64,000 nt of DNA from an uncultured Eubacteriales bacterium (lineage in GTDB: Bacteria > Bacillota > Clostridia > Oscillospirales > CAG-272). Numbering within the stretch: the first letter of the stretch is position 1; each line of letters opens with the position of its first letter. Both the position numbers and the translations under genes were made by a program. Positions 1 to 7,498 of this stretch are shown one piece after another. The DNA is taken from contig CAKROZ010000002.1 of assembly GCA_934373635.1 (NCBI GenBank), positions 1-64,000 on the forward strand. Reading direction: 5' to 3'. The notes beneath the pieces are model-generated. The model did not search any database, was not told the DNA's origin, and saw only the letters and a list, made by a program, of their open reading frames with translations.

Positions 1-867
1 CTTTTGCTCGGTTTTGTCAAGCGGTTCGGCAAGTCTGCGTTTTGTTGCAAGCAAGAGTTTGCCCATATCGTCGTGGATACGGATTTTCGCCGCCAAAAGT
101 TCCTTTTCTTTCGTGAGGAGCACAACGTTATCCCCGTATGCGACAAGGCGTTTGTTGACGGCTTTCAGTTCTTCGAGTTTTTGCTCTAACTCTTTGGTAA
201 GACGGTATCTTTCGGTTACGTTTGCCGCAACGATTTCGTAAACTGTTTTACCGTCTATCTCATGCGAGTATCTCTTGAACGATACCACTTTGCCGCCCTC
301 GTATTCTACAATAGGTTTTTCTCCCGTTTGAAGCGGCAGACAGTTTTCTTCTATTTCGCCTTGCGAGATCTTCCGCCAAAAACTTGCGCCGTCCAAAAGT
401 GCCTTACCTGTTGCAAGAACGCAAAGACGGTTCATTTCGGTATTGATAAGCCGCACGAGTCCGCCTTGCTCGTAAAAACATATTCCCCCGGGAAGCGAAT
501 CCGCACTTTCTTTTATGGACACGGGCGAAATATGTTTTTTATTCCAAAGCACCGCACCGACAAGTCCGCAAATCGCAAGAGCGAGCAACACGACAGCCAC
601 AACGCAATGCAACCGTAGCGGCAAAGAAATTATCGTGAGCGACGGCTCGAATACGGATTTCCCGACACGATAGAGATAACTTCCGCACATTGTAAGGAAT
701 ACCGATAGAAACGACAATGCAAACGTTACCGCCGGCAAAACGATATAGCGGCGCTTCTTGCAAAGTCTGACCGCCGCAAACAGTCCGATAATCGCCAGAA
801 CGAACGTGAAAATAAACGAAACGACAATCATCTGTCTTACATAAAACGGTGCGTCTGTAAATCTCAT
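1..867 (-). CDS. Membrane sensor histidine kinase, C-terminus cut by window edge
   Basis: Reading from the ATG at 867 the frame is open to the window edge (289 residues, no stop), so the C-terminal ATPase domain is not visible. Three to four hydrophobic segments lie at about residues 10-32, 36-57 and 72-108. A PAS-like region (about 120-225) and a helical linker follow. At about residues 261-276 there is RIHDDMGKLLLATKRR, which looks like a HisKA_3-type phosphoacceptor helix with His265 followed by two acidic residues. The start codon overlaps the stop of the upstream gene by 4 nt (ATGA), so the two are translationally coupled. A membrane kinase is inferred from the phosphoacceptor-like helix; the ATPase half must be checked outside the window. 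Base composition is AT-richer than the rest of the window. Confidence 0.7.
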   Translation of the reverse strand, partial: MRFTDAPFYVRQMIVVSFIFTFVLAIIGLFAAVRLCKKRRYIVLPAVTFALSFLSVFLTMCGSYLYRVGKSVFEPSLTIISLPLRLHCVVAVVLLALAICGLVGAVLWNKKHISPVSIKESADSLPGGICFYEQGGLVRLINTEMNRLCVLATGKALLDGASFWRKISQGEIEENCLPLQTGEKPIVEYEGGKVVSFKRYSHEIDGKTVYEIVAANVTERYRLTKELEQKLEELKAVNKRLVAYGDNVVLLTKEKELLAAKIRIHDDMGKLLLATKRRLAEPLDKTEQK

Positions 868-2525
868 ACAGCACCCCCTTCGGGCAAAGTAAGCGAGTAA
901 TAAACTTCTTCGTCGTCCGTTTGAATTGTTACGTTGTATTTCTCAAATTTCGACTTTATTTTCTCCGAAATTTCTTCCGCTTTATTGTCGCATTCGATAC
1001 GCAAAACGAGATTATCGCCACGCCTCGAAAGACGAACGATAACGGCGCTCGGCAGTCCCTCGTAATTTGCAATGCAGGCTTGGAAAAAGTCATAGAAAAC
1101 ACCTGCGTTTTTGTCGTAGATTTTACCCGAAACGGCGCAATCGAAAGTGCATTCCGCACCCGTAAGCGAAAGAAACCCAAGCGATTCTTTTATCGCAAGC
1201 GACAGTTCGCCCACGTCTATATTTTCCTGCTTTTCGGCAAGCATAACAAGGTTGCTTCTGCGTTTGATATAAGCCGCCAAAATGCACGCAAAACGCATTT
1301 TATCTATATATTCCGTGCTGTTTAACTGCGTTTTGTGGTACATATCCGACAAAAGCGCATCAAGGCGTTTCAGTTCTTCGCAGGTAACTTCATCCGTCTT
1401 TGCGTACAGTTTGTTTTGCTCTGCAATCTGCGCTTTTTGCTCTTTGAGTTCGTTCTCCACTTCGATGATATAATTTTCTTCGGACAGTCTTTCGTTGGTT
1501 TCGGAAAGTGCCGCGTTTATCTCGTTGACCTTGGATAAATCTTCGATTCTGAAAGTATATCCGCCGTGTATTTTTTCTGCTGAAAGCCGTGTATTTTCAT
1601 CTATCATTACGGGGCTTTTTGTCGCACGACCGAGCAGATTTTTATCCGTGGAAATCGACTTTTCGGAGTCGTATATCACACTCAAATTCTCGTCCGTGAT
1701 AACCGCCGAATATGCCGAACGATAGAAGTAATTTTCGTATTCGTCGTTGGACGGAATCAAACCTATGGCGATACAACTTTCTATCATTACGATACAGGTA
1801 AAGCACAACAGTTCCGGGATTTTGAACGCCGGCGTATCCGTCAAAAAGCATACGGTGGAAACAGCCACGCACACAATGAAAACGGTTACGGGTATCCACG
1901 TTTTACGCCTGCACGCCGATATGCCGCACTTCAAAATCAGCACGATAAGACTTGTAAACGTTACGGCAATCTCCCACGCGAGCGCGATATAAAATACGGT
2001 TCTATGCTCGTAGGAAAAACCGTTCTCGAAGTTCAAAGCGAACGCCCATTCGTGTGCGTCGTTTGTGAATATCAGAAGAAGCAATATCACGGCGGGTAAA
2101 TATACGAGATACCACGCTTTTGCGAGCGGTTTGCCCTTTTTGCTCTCTATGCCGAACGCCGCAAGCAAAATCGTCGGCGGAATAAACATTTGCGGAACGT
2201 AGTATGCGTACCAAAGATAGCGCGAAAGGGCGTCTGTGTCCTTTGTCAGTCCGTACCTTATCATTCGCACCACAAGGAAAAACAAAATCAGCACGGCAAC
2301 CGTAAGGAAATATGCGCGCAGATCTTTCCGCACCATTCTATGTATAAGAGAAATGCCCCACGCCACCACGAGAGAAATCAGTATCGTGTGCGCCAACAAA
2401 GCAAACAAGGCGTGCCAAAAATCAGGAAGGCTCGAATCTACCGACTGAAATACGCCCGCTAAACAAAAGAAAAACGCGCATACGGCATATAGAGCTATTC
2501 TTTTTTTGTTAATAGCAGTCCGCAT
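864..2525 (-). CDS. Multi-TM sensor protein with degenerate histidine-kinase-like C-terminus
   Basis: A 553-residue protein with seven to eight membrane segments in its first ~260 residues (about 8-27, 33-62, 68-92, 103-125, 136-155, 172-197, 207-228, 234-258), similar in layout to the histidine kinase N-terminal 7TM sensor region. A PAS-like stretch and a coiled coil (about 330-390) follow, then a DHp/HATPase-like tail. That tail lacks a clear phosphoacceptor His and lacks the glycine-rich ATP-lid motifs, so it looks catalytically dead. It is the first gene of a pair overlapping the kinase gene by 4 nt. The ATG follows AAGGAGG and a good sigma-A promoter. Inference: it is the sensing partner of the downstream kinase, perhaps as a heterodimer. 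Family assignment is by layout only. Confidence 0.65.
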   Translation of the reverse strand: MRTAINKKRIALYAVCAFFFCLAGVFQSVDSSLPDFWHALFALLAHTILISLVVAWGISLIHRMVRKDLRAYFLTVAVLILFFLVVRMIRYGLTKDTDALSRYLWYAYYVPQMFIPPTILLAAFGIESKKGKPLAKAWYLVYLPAVILLLLIFTNDAHEWAFALNFENGFSYEHRTVFYIALAWEIAVTFTSLIVLILKCGISACRRKTWIPVTVFIVCVAVSTVCFLTDTPAFKIPELLCFTCIVMIESCIAIGLIPSNDEYENYFYRSAYSAVITDENLSVIYDSEKSISTDKNLLGRATKSPVMIDENTRLSAEKIHGGYTFRIEDLSKVNEINAALSETNERLSEENYIIEVENELKEQKAQIAEQNKLYAKTDEVTCEELKRLDALLSDMYHKTQLNSTEYIDKMRFACILAAYIKRRSNLVMLAEKQENIDVGELSLAIKESLGFLSLTGAECTFDCAVSGKIYDKNAGVFYDFFQACIANYEGLPSAVIVRLSRRGDNLVLRIECDNKAEEISEKIKSKFEKYNVTIQTDDEEVYYSLTLPEGGAV

Positions 2526-2557
2526 TTCAGCGTTCCTCCTTTTCGTTAGTTACTTAT

Positions 2558-2586
2558 ATTATAGCATACTTTTCCGATTTTTTCAA
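2558..2586 (-). promoter_or_regulatory. Sigma-A promoter of the sensor-kinase pair
   Basis: On the minus strand a TTGAAA (-35, 2581-2586) and TATAAT (-10, 2558-2563) are separated by exactly 17 bases, about 30 bases upstream of the AAGGAGG ribosome site and the ATG at 2525. Confidence 0.75.
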
Positions 2587-2634
2587 TCCATTCTGCCCCA
2601 TAAACGAAAAGTCGAATCGCTTGCTGTCAACCGT

Positions 2635-3168
2635 TTACCACTCCTGATTTTTTATGTTATCCGCTATATTCATAATCGGCACGCCGAGTTCCTGTGCGTA
2701 CTTATAGCATTTATACGCACCGCCGTAATCACGCCTGATATAGACGACCATCATATCGCAGTTCTCGGCAAGCCATTTGTTGCGTTCCCATATCGCCGCT
2801 TTGAAATGGCACTTCCTTTCGGTCGGGATAATAACGCTATCATAAGACTTCTCTATAATATCCAAGTTCGCCACGGGATACGGTTCGACAAGCGTAAGCT
2901 CGCACCACTCCGCCCATTCTTTCCTGAATCGCCTGACGGCTTGTGTAGCAAGGTCGTCAAACTCGCCGTTTCGTCCTACATTATAGTCTATAAACCCATA
3001 TTTACGGTGCAGTATGACTATGGGCGACAGTTCCTCAAGCTCGTATTCGCCCAACTTTACCTTCAAGTGCTTTTCGACAATCTCCGAATATCTTTCGCAC
3101 ATTTTCGTTTTAGACGAAGGCTCTATGTAGTTCGCAAACCATACGTCCAACCATTCTTTGTATTTCAT
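2635..3168 (-). CDS. Chimeric ORF: integrase N-terminal domain fused to SLOG-like (DUF1273-type) half-domain
   Basis: The start at 3168 is chosen because AAAGGAG sits 6 bases upstream; it gives 177 residues. Residues 1 to about 50 (MKYKEWLDVWFANYIEPSSK onward, then LGEYELEELSP) resemble the SAM-like core-binding N-terminus of tyrosine recombinases of the Tn916 type. From about residue 55 the protein changes to a SLOG/DUF1273-like sequence: VGRNGEFDDLA, a DSVIIP segment, then WERNKWLAENCDMMVVYI, GGAYKCYKYA and a final hydrophobic strand. The N-terminal half of a normal SLOG protein, with its FTGHR-type motif, is missing, and so is the catalytic half of the integrase. It is probably a recombination remnant of a mobile element beside ssrA. 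Function is unknown and it may be a pseudogene, although the frame is intact. Confidence 0.55.
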   Translation of the reverse strand: MKYKEWLDVWFANYIEPSSKTKMCERYSEIVEKHLKVKLGEYELEELSPIVILHRKYGFIDYNVGRNGEFDDLATQAVRRFRKEWAEWCELTLVEPYPVANLDIIEKSYDSVIIPTERKCHFKAAIWERNKWLAENCDMMVVYIRRDYGGAYKCYKYAQELGVPIMNIADNIKNQEW

Positions 3169-3244
3169 TGAAAACTCCTTTCGATTTACTGTTATTATTA
3201 TAATTTTTCTCACCGTAAATAGGAAATCACCCCTCGAAACGGCA

Positions 3245-3280
3245 TAAAAAAAGAGAGAACGTTTATCCTTGTTCTCTCTT
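3245..3280 (-). terminator. Intrinsic terminator (minus strand)
   Basis: A 10-bp stem (AAGAGAGAAC with GTTCTCTCTT, 3251-3280) is followed in the minus direction by a run of seven T. It would stop transcripts entering from the ssrA side. Confidence 0.7.
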
Positions 3281-3425
3281 AAAAGATTTGTATTAAATTG
3301 TAGGTGTCAGGCGGGGATTAAAACGAAGTCGTCAGTTCAAGTCCTGTTTTTTGAAAAATAGGTCAAAATGCAGCTCCTAAATTCAAATATTCCGTGAAGG
3401 GCGCGAACCACAAGATATGGCAACA

Positions 3426-3460
3426 AAAAAGCACAAGACATACTAAATCTTGTGCTTTTT
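3426..3460. terminator. Bidirectional terminator-like hairpin
   Basis: A 13-bp stem (AAAAAGCACAAGA / TCTTGTGCTTTTT) with a 9-base loop. The flanking A and T runs let it act in both directions. It lies between the island-like segment and the ssrA-derived repeat. The stretch 3169-3648 holds no gene; it contains two hairpins, the repeat and the structured element listed next. Confidence 0.7.
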
Positions 3461-3490
3461 ATGTTTTGTAGCTTTTTCGTACTACAAAGA

Positions 3491-3511
3491 TGGTGGAGCC
3501 GACGGGAATCG
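3491..3511. repeat. Direct copy of the ssrA 3' end (attachment-site candidate)
   Basis: These 21 bases are identical to 3649-3669, the CCA end and T-arm part of ssrA on the minus strand. Similarity stops abruptly on both sides. A short duplicate of the 3' end of ssrA is the usual trace of integration by a tyrosine recombinase, since tmRNA and tRNA 3' ends are favoured attachment sites. The integrase-derived chimera at 2635-3168 supports this reading. Confidence 0.7.
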
Positions 3512-3594
3512 CTCTCGCGCGGACTGCGCGCTCGGTCAGGGTACGCTCTGACAGTCCACCGGACTGTCATTCACTCCGTACCCGTTCGATTCCC
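3504..3594. other. Nested-palindrome structured element
   Basis: About 91 bases form three nested perfect stems: GGGAATCG/CGATTCCC (3504-3511 with 3587-3594), GGGTACG/CGTACCC (3539-3545 with 3577-3583) and GACAGTCC/GGACTGTC (3550-3557 with 3561-3568). A further small palindrome of alternating GC lies near 3515-3530. The outer stem uses part of the duplicated ssrA sequence. It could be a MITE-like element, a recombination substrate or a tRNA-like RNA; the sequence alone does not decide. No protein is predicted here. Confidence 0.6.
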
Positions 3595-3607
3595 TTCATT
3601 TCATCAG

Positions 3608-3649
3608 AAACAACAGGGGACACCCGCTTCGGGGTGTCCCCTGTTGTTT
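3608..3649 (-). terminator. Hairpin directly downstream of ssrA
   Basis: A perfect 18-bp stem (3608-3625 with 3632-3649) and 6-base loop begin at the last base of ssrA. There is no long U-run after it on the minus strand, so it may serve as a terminator or as a 3'-processing structure. Confidence 0.6.
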
Positions 3650-4017
3650 GGTGGAGCCGACGGGAATCGAACCCGTGTCCAAAAACCCGTTGATATGACT
3701 TTCTCCGCAGACAGTCACTCTTTTGAGATTTCCCCTCGGGGAGCGCCGGGTGACAGGCTCTCAGGTCGGGTAGCCCTTTTCTCCATGACCGACGCAAGGG
3801 CGAAGTATCGGTGCATGTTCACTACTCATTTGACGCACGGTCGGAGCCGTAGTCCTCTCCGACGGTACGGGCGGCATGAAAATGCCGCGACACGGCTTAC
3901 GCCGCTACAGCAACTCTGTTGTTGTCGTTTATTGTTTAAGTCGGACGGTTTTACGGGATCTTCCTGCCCGCTGCGCTTATCATACCGCAAAGTCCCTGTC
4001 GAAACCATTACGGCCCC
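3649..4017 (-). ncRNA. ssrA: Transfer-messenger RNA (tmRNA)
   Basis: The 5' end reads GGGGCCGTAATGGTTTCGAC and the 3' end reads CGGCTCCACCA, which pair as a 7-bp acceptor stem with one G-U. The T-arm, GGTTCGATTCC, is canonical and CCA is encoded. The tag frame at 3897-3932 reads (I)NDNNRVAVAA followed by TAA, with the usual hydrophobic AVAA degradation tail. Length is 369 nt, normal for a one-piece tmRNA. It rescues stalled ribosomes by adding the tag. The resume codon appears to be ATA rather than the usual GCN. A strong promoter lies just upstream and a long hairpin just downstream. Confidence 0.95.
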
Positions 4018-4049
4018 GAATGGAGGAAAGAGCGATCTCTTTCTACCCT

Positions 4050-4078
4050 ATTATACCCGAATCCGTCGGAATTGTCAA
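4050..4078 (-). promoter_or_regulatory. Consensus sigma-A promoter of ssrA
   Basis: TTGACA (4073-4078) and TATAAT (4050-4055) on the minus strand with a 17-base spacer, a perfect consensus. It places the transcript start some 25 bases before the mature 5' end at 4017. Confidence 0.9.
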
Positions 4079-4426
4079 GAGCGAAGACTGTCGCAATTGC
4101 GATTTTTCGCTCTTTTTTTCGTTCTTTGCGCGCCGCTTTGTCCGAAAAACAAAAGGGGTGCTTTTTTCGGGCGCGGTCGGAGCATTCCGCTTCGATTTCC
4201 GCGGATTGCCCGATCGTTTTCGCATCCGAACGACGCCCTCTTCCCTCCTCCGTACCTTTACGAAAACGGCGGGCGTCGCGGTCACGTTTTGTTCCCCTTT
4301 GCTAACAACCGTCTTCGACAAAAGTATACAAAAACCGTGTTGTTTTGTCAAGAGGAATTTACAAAAAATCATTGCAAAAATTGCCCTATTTTCTTGTGAA
4401 AAAATTCACGAAAATGCGGAAAGCCC

Positions 4427-4455
4427 TTGAAAATGACAAAGAGGTATGGTATAAT
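4427..4455 (+). promoter_or_regulatory. Promoter of the hydrogenase operon
   Basis: TTGAAA (4427-4432), 17-base spacer, TATAAT (4450-4455). AAGGAGG and the ATG at 4510 follow after a leader of about 45 bases. The rest of the 4018-4509 gap holds the ssrA promoter and no gene that I can support. Confidence 0.85.
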
Positions 4456-4509
4456 GTTTATAATTGGTATGTAAAAAATTACATGACCAAATTCCAAGGA
4501 GGATTTCAT

Positions 4510-5004
4510 ATGCTCAAGAAATTATCCACCGTGCCCTTCAACGGGACGAAGGAGCAGGAAGCACAGCTGAAGGCAATCATCGAAGAGAACAAATGCGATA
4601 AGAGCCGCCTCATGGCTGTCATGCAGGAAGCGCAAGGCATCTACGGCTACCTTCCGATGGAGGTGCAGAACATGATCGCCGAGGGAATGGAGGTTCCGCT
4701 CGAAAAGGTATACGGCGTCTCCACCTTCTACGCACAGTTCTCGCTGACACCGAAGGGTGAATACAATGTATCGGTCTGCCTCGGTACCGCCTGCTACGTC
4801 AAGGGTTCGGGCGAGATCTACGCAAAGCTTCAGGAGGTGCTCGGCATCGGTGCCGAGGAGTGCACCCCCGACCGCAAATTCTCCCTTACCGCCTGCCGTT
4901 GCATCGGCGCGTGCGGTCTTGCCCCCGTCTTCACGGTAAATGAAGAGGTGTACGGCAGACTCGGCGTCGGCGACGTGGAAGGCATCATCGCGAAATATAG
5001 ATAA
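4510..5004 (+). CDS. NADH-dependent hydrogenase subunit, NuoE/HydC/HndA type
   Basis: 164 residues with the NuoE-type thioredoxin-like [2Fe-2S] fold. The four cluster cysteines are visible as C-x4-C in CLGTACYVKG (about residue 96) and C-x3-C in CRCIGACGLAP (about 132-138). The helical N-terminus contains EAQGIYGYLP, typical of the family. In multimeric [FeFe] hydrogenases this subunit relays electrons next to the NADH-oxidising subunit. The ATG at 4510 follows AAGGAGG; longer in-frame readings upstream cross the promoter. It heads an operon that ends with the catalytic subunit at 13468. Confidence 0.92.
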   Translation: MLKKLSTVPFNGTKEQEAQLKAIIEENKCDKSRLMAVMQEAQGIYGYLPMEVQNMIAEGMEVPLEKVYGVSTFYAQFSLTPKGEYNVSVCLGTACYVKGSGEIYAKLQEVLGIGAEECTPDRKFSLTACRCIGACGLAPVFTVNEEVYGRLGVGDVEGIIAKYR

Positions 5005-5043
5005 CGAACGCCCTCATCTTTTGATAAAAGGAAGGATACGCCC

Positions 5044-5397
5044 GTGAAAATCCGAACCATCCGCGATCTTCTCTCGGCGACTCTCCTCTCGGGAGAAGAG
5101 CTCCTCGATACCGAGGTGACCTCCGCCTGCTCCAGCGATATGATGAGTGACGTGCTCGCCTACGTCAAGGACCAAGGGGTCCTTCTGACGGGACTCGTCA
5201 ACGGACAGGTGATCCGCACCGCCGCCATGATGGATATGCTCTGCGTCGTCTTTGTCCGTGACAAGGCGCCGACCGAGGAGATCCTCACCCTTGCGCGCGA
5301 ATGCGGCATTGCCGTGATGCAGACCGCACACCGCGCCTATGAGGCGGCGGGAAAGTTGTATCTCGCGGGACTCGGCAGGTGCCCCGAAGATGAGTGA
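5044..5397 (+). CDS. DRTGG domain protein (hydrogenase operon)
   Basis: 117 residues with a GTG start preceded by AAAGGAAGG. The sequence has DRTGG-domain character: a short N-terminal region followed by alternating beta strands (VLLTGLVNGQVIRTAAMMDM, LCVVFVRD, GIAVMQTA). DRTGG domains are found as regulatory modules beside CBS domains and in phosphotransacetylases; the ligand is not established. It overlaps the next gene by 8 nt. A second DRTGG gene lies at 7160-7498 in the same operon, so the two probably work together. Known clostridial hydrogenase operons carry similar small genes; their role is inferred to be regulatory. Confidence 0.75.
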   Translation: MKIRTIRDLLSATLLSGEELLDTEVTSACSSDMMSDVLAYVKDQGVLLTGLVNGQVIRTAAMMDMLCVVFVRDKAPTEEILTLARECGIAVMQTAHRAYEAAGKLYLAGLGRCPEDE

Positions 5398-5812
5398 GAC
5401 ACTCCGCTTTCATTTTGACGTCGACGGCGAAAATTTTTCCTCCGCGGGCGAGGCTTCGGTCGCGGTAAAGAAGAAACTTCGTCAGCTCGGCTATCCGCCC
5501 GAGATCATCCGCAAGGTGGCGATCGCCATGTACGAGGGAGAGATCAACATGGTCATCCACGCGCATGGCGGCAACGCCGACGTCACGGTCGGCGAGGACG
5601 AGATCACCATCGTCCTGCGGGACGAGGGACCTGGAATTCCCGACGTGGCACTTGCCATGCAGGAGGGATATTCCACGGCGAAGGATCAGATCCGCGCCCT
5701 CGGCTTCGGTGCGGGCATGGGGCTTCCCAATATGAAAAAGAACACAGATTCCCTTCAGATCGACACGAAGGTCGGCGCGGGAACCACCGTTACGATGAAG
5801 GTCTTCCTCTGA
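5390..5812 (+). CDS. RsbW-like anti-sigma factor / HATPase serine kinase
   Basis: 140 residues forming a compact GHKL ATPase of the RsbW/SpoIIAB type. The N-box region reads EGEINMVIHAHGG, the G1 box is LRDEGPGIPD and the G2 box is GFGAGMGLPNMKK. No membrane segment or separate phosphoacceptor domain is present. The start at 5390 overlaps the previous gene by 8 nt. Proteins of this kind phosphorylate a partner or bind a sigma factor. No anti-anti-sigma gene is seen nearby, so the partner may be a product of the same operon, such as the DRTGG proteins or the HydS-like protein. Confidence 0.85.
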   Translation: MSETLRFHFDVDGENFSSAGEASVAVKKKLRQLGYPPEIIRKVAIAMYEGEINMVIHAHGGNADVTVGEDEITIVLRDEGPGIPDVALAMQEGYSTAKDQIRALGFGAGMGLPNMKKNTDSLQIDTKVGAGTTVTMKVFL

Positions 5813-5846
5813 CGCTCCCCTTCAAAAAATCTTCGGAGGTGGCATT

Positions 5847-7163
5847 ATGTCGCACGGATATCTTCATTCCGTCTCTCTCGACATTGAAAAATGCAAGGGC
5901 TGTACCACCTGCCTGAAGCGGTGCCCGACCGAGGCGATCCGCATCCGTGACGGGCACGCCGTCATTCGCTCCGAGCGTTGCATCAGCTGCGGCGAATGCA
6001 TCAAGCTTTGCCCGCACAAGGCGAAGCGGGCGATCTCCGACCCCCTTTCCGCGATCGGGGATTACCCTTACGCGATCGCGCTTCCCGCGCCGTCGCTGTA
6101 CGGGCAGTTTGACAATCTCGACGACATTGACCGCGTTCTCGCGGGGCTTCTCGCGCTCGGATTTTCCGACGTGTTTGAGGTTGCCGCTGCCGCGGAGCTC
6201 GTCTCTGCGTATACAAGACTTTACATTGACCGTACCGACATTAAGAAGCCCGTCATCTCTTCCGCATGCCCTGCGATTACCCGCATGATTTCGAAAAACT
6301 ATCCGTATCTTTGCGAAAACGTCATGCCGATTCTTCCGCCCGTGGACATTGCCGCCATGTTGGCGAGAAAAAAGGCAAAGGAAGAGCATCCCGAGCTTCG
6401 CGACGAGGACATCGGTATTCTCTTCATTTCCCCCTGCCCCGCCAAGGTCAGCTATGTAAAAAACGAGGGTGGAAAAGGCTCGCCCGTAGACGCCGTGCTT
6501 TCGGTGCGCGACGTGTATTTCGCACTGCTCGACGTGATGAAGCGGCAGGGTGACGAGCTCCCCGAGCTAAAAAGTGCCGGTATGATCGGCATCGGCTGGG
6601 CGACGACGGGCGGCGAATCTACCGCCGTCTTCAATTCGCATTACCTCGCCGCGGACGGGATCGAAAACTGCATCCGCGTTCTCGAGCAGATCGACAATTC
6701 GGACTTCACGGGACTGGATTTTGTGGAGCTGAACGCCTGCGATGGCGGTTGCGTCGGCGGTGCAATGACGGTGGCAAACCCCTACATCGCACAGGCGAGA
6801 CTTCAGACCCTGCGGCGCTATCTCCCCGTTTCTCCCAACCGCCCCGCGAGCGAATGGATCCCAGACGACTTCTTCAACAAGCAATCGGTGGAATACGACC
6901 CCTACCACCGTCTTTCCCCCGACCGCAAGGAAGCCATGCGCATGATGCGGGAGATCGAGGAGATCGGAAAGACGCTGCCCGGGATCGACTGCGGTTCCTG
7001 CGGCGCGCCGACCTGTATGTCCTTCGCCGAGGATATCGTCAAAGGCGAAACCACCGCCGACGAGTGCACCGTCAACATGCGGATGCTCTTCCACCGATAC
7101 CTCGAAGAACACAGAGAAGCGTCGCGACAACCCGCATCGCGGGAAAAGGAGGCTCCGTCATGA
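5847..7163 (+). CDS. HydS-like (group C type) [FeFe]-hydrogenase-domain iron-sulfur protein
   Basis: 438 residues. Residues about 8-60 hold two [4Fe-4S] ferredoxin motifs (CKGCTTCLKRC and CISCGECIKLC). The hydrogenase large-subunit domain follows with altered H-cluster signatures: SSACPAIT in place of TSCCPGW, SPCPAKVSY in place of MPCTAKKFE, and ACDGGCVGG in place of CPGGCVNGG. The presumed ligand cysteines remain, but the proton-relay Cys is Ala, a feature of sensory HydS enzymes. A C-terminal Fe-S domain (CGSCGAPTC, about residue 379) is present. There is no PAS domain. Inference: a hydrogen or redox sensor rather than a turnover enzyme, linked to the HATPase and DRTGG neighbours. Confidence 0.85.
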   Translation: MSHGYLHSVSLDIEKCKGCTTCLKRCPTEAIRIRDGHAVIRSERCISCGECIKLCPHKAKRAISDPLSAIGDYPYAIALPAPSLYGQFDNLDDIDRVLAGLLALGFSDVFEVAAAAELVSAYTRLYIDRTDIKKPVISSACPAITRMISKNYPYLCENVMPILPPVDIAAMLARKKAKEEHPELRDEDIGILFISPCPAKVSYVKNEGGKGSPVDAVLSVRDVYFALLDVMKRQGDELPELKSAGMIGIGWATTGGESTAVFNSHYLAADGIENCIRVLEQIDNSDFTGLDFVELNACDGGCVGGAMTVANPYIAQARLQTLRRYLPVSPNRPASEWIPDDFFNKQSVEYDPYHRLSPDRKEAMRMMREIEEIGKTLPGIDCGSCGAPTCMSFAEDIVKGETTADECTVNMRMLFHRYLEEHREASRQPASREKEAPS

Positions 7164-7498
7164 CGGTAGAAGCACTTGCAAAGTCCCTCGGGCTGACCTC
7201 CCTCACGGGAGAGCTTCCGACGCGAGAGATCACGGGCGTATATGCCGGCGACCTGCTCAGTCGGGCGATGGGAAAGATCAAAGAAGGCGATCTCTGGATC
7301 ACCATTATGACCAACAAAAACGTCGTAGCGGTTGCCGAGCTCGGCGACCCCGCGGCGATCCTCTTCTCGGAAGGCACGGTACCGATGCCCGACGCCCTTG
7401 AGGCGGCACGGGAAAACGGTGTCGCGCTCCTCTCCTCGGAAAAAAGCACCTACGACCTCTGTCTCGCCGTCGGCGAGGCGCTCTCGGAGGCGGGGTGA
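7160..7498 (+). CDS. Second DRTGG domain protein
   Basis: 112 residues from the ATG at 7160, which overlaps the preceding stop as ATGA. It shares the fold pattern of the 5044-5397 protein: EITGVYAGDLLSRAMGK, GDLWITIMTNKNVVAVAEL, AAILFSEG, GVALLSSEKSTYDLC. This is the DRTGG-type arrangement. Its stop overlaps the next gene as GTGA. Two DRTGG proteins flanking a HydS-like protein suggest that one or both sense a ligand and act on the adjacent ATPases. Confidence 0.75.
   Translation: MTVEALAKSLGLTSLTGELPTREITGVYAGDLLSRAMGKIKEGDLWITIMTNKNVVAVAELGDPAAILFSEGTVPMPDALEAARENGVALLSSEKSTYDLCLAVGEALSEAG

Noticed and set aside
3491..3594. A second tmRNA or a tRNA gene
   Set aside because: Only the terminal 21 bases of ssrA are present; no anticodon arm or T-loop can be drawn in the rest.
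3452..4399. Plus-strand proteins across ssrA and its repeat
   Set aside because: They overlap tmRNA, terminators and promoters. Such translations are common spurious annotations at ssrA.
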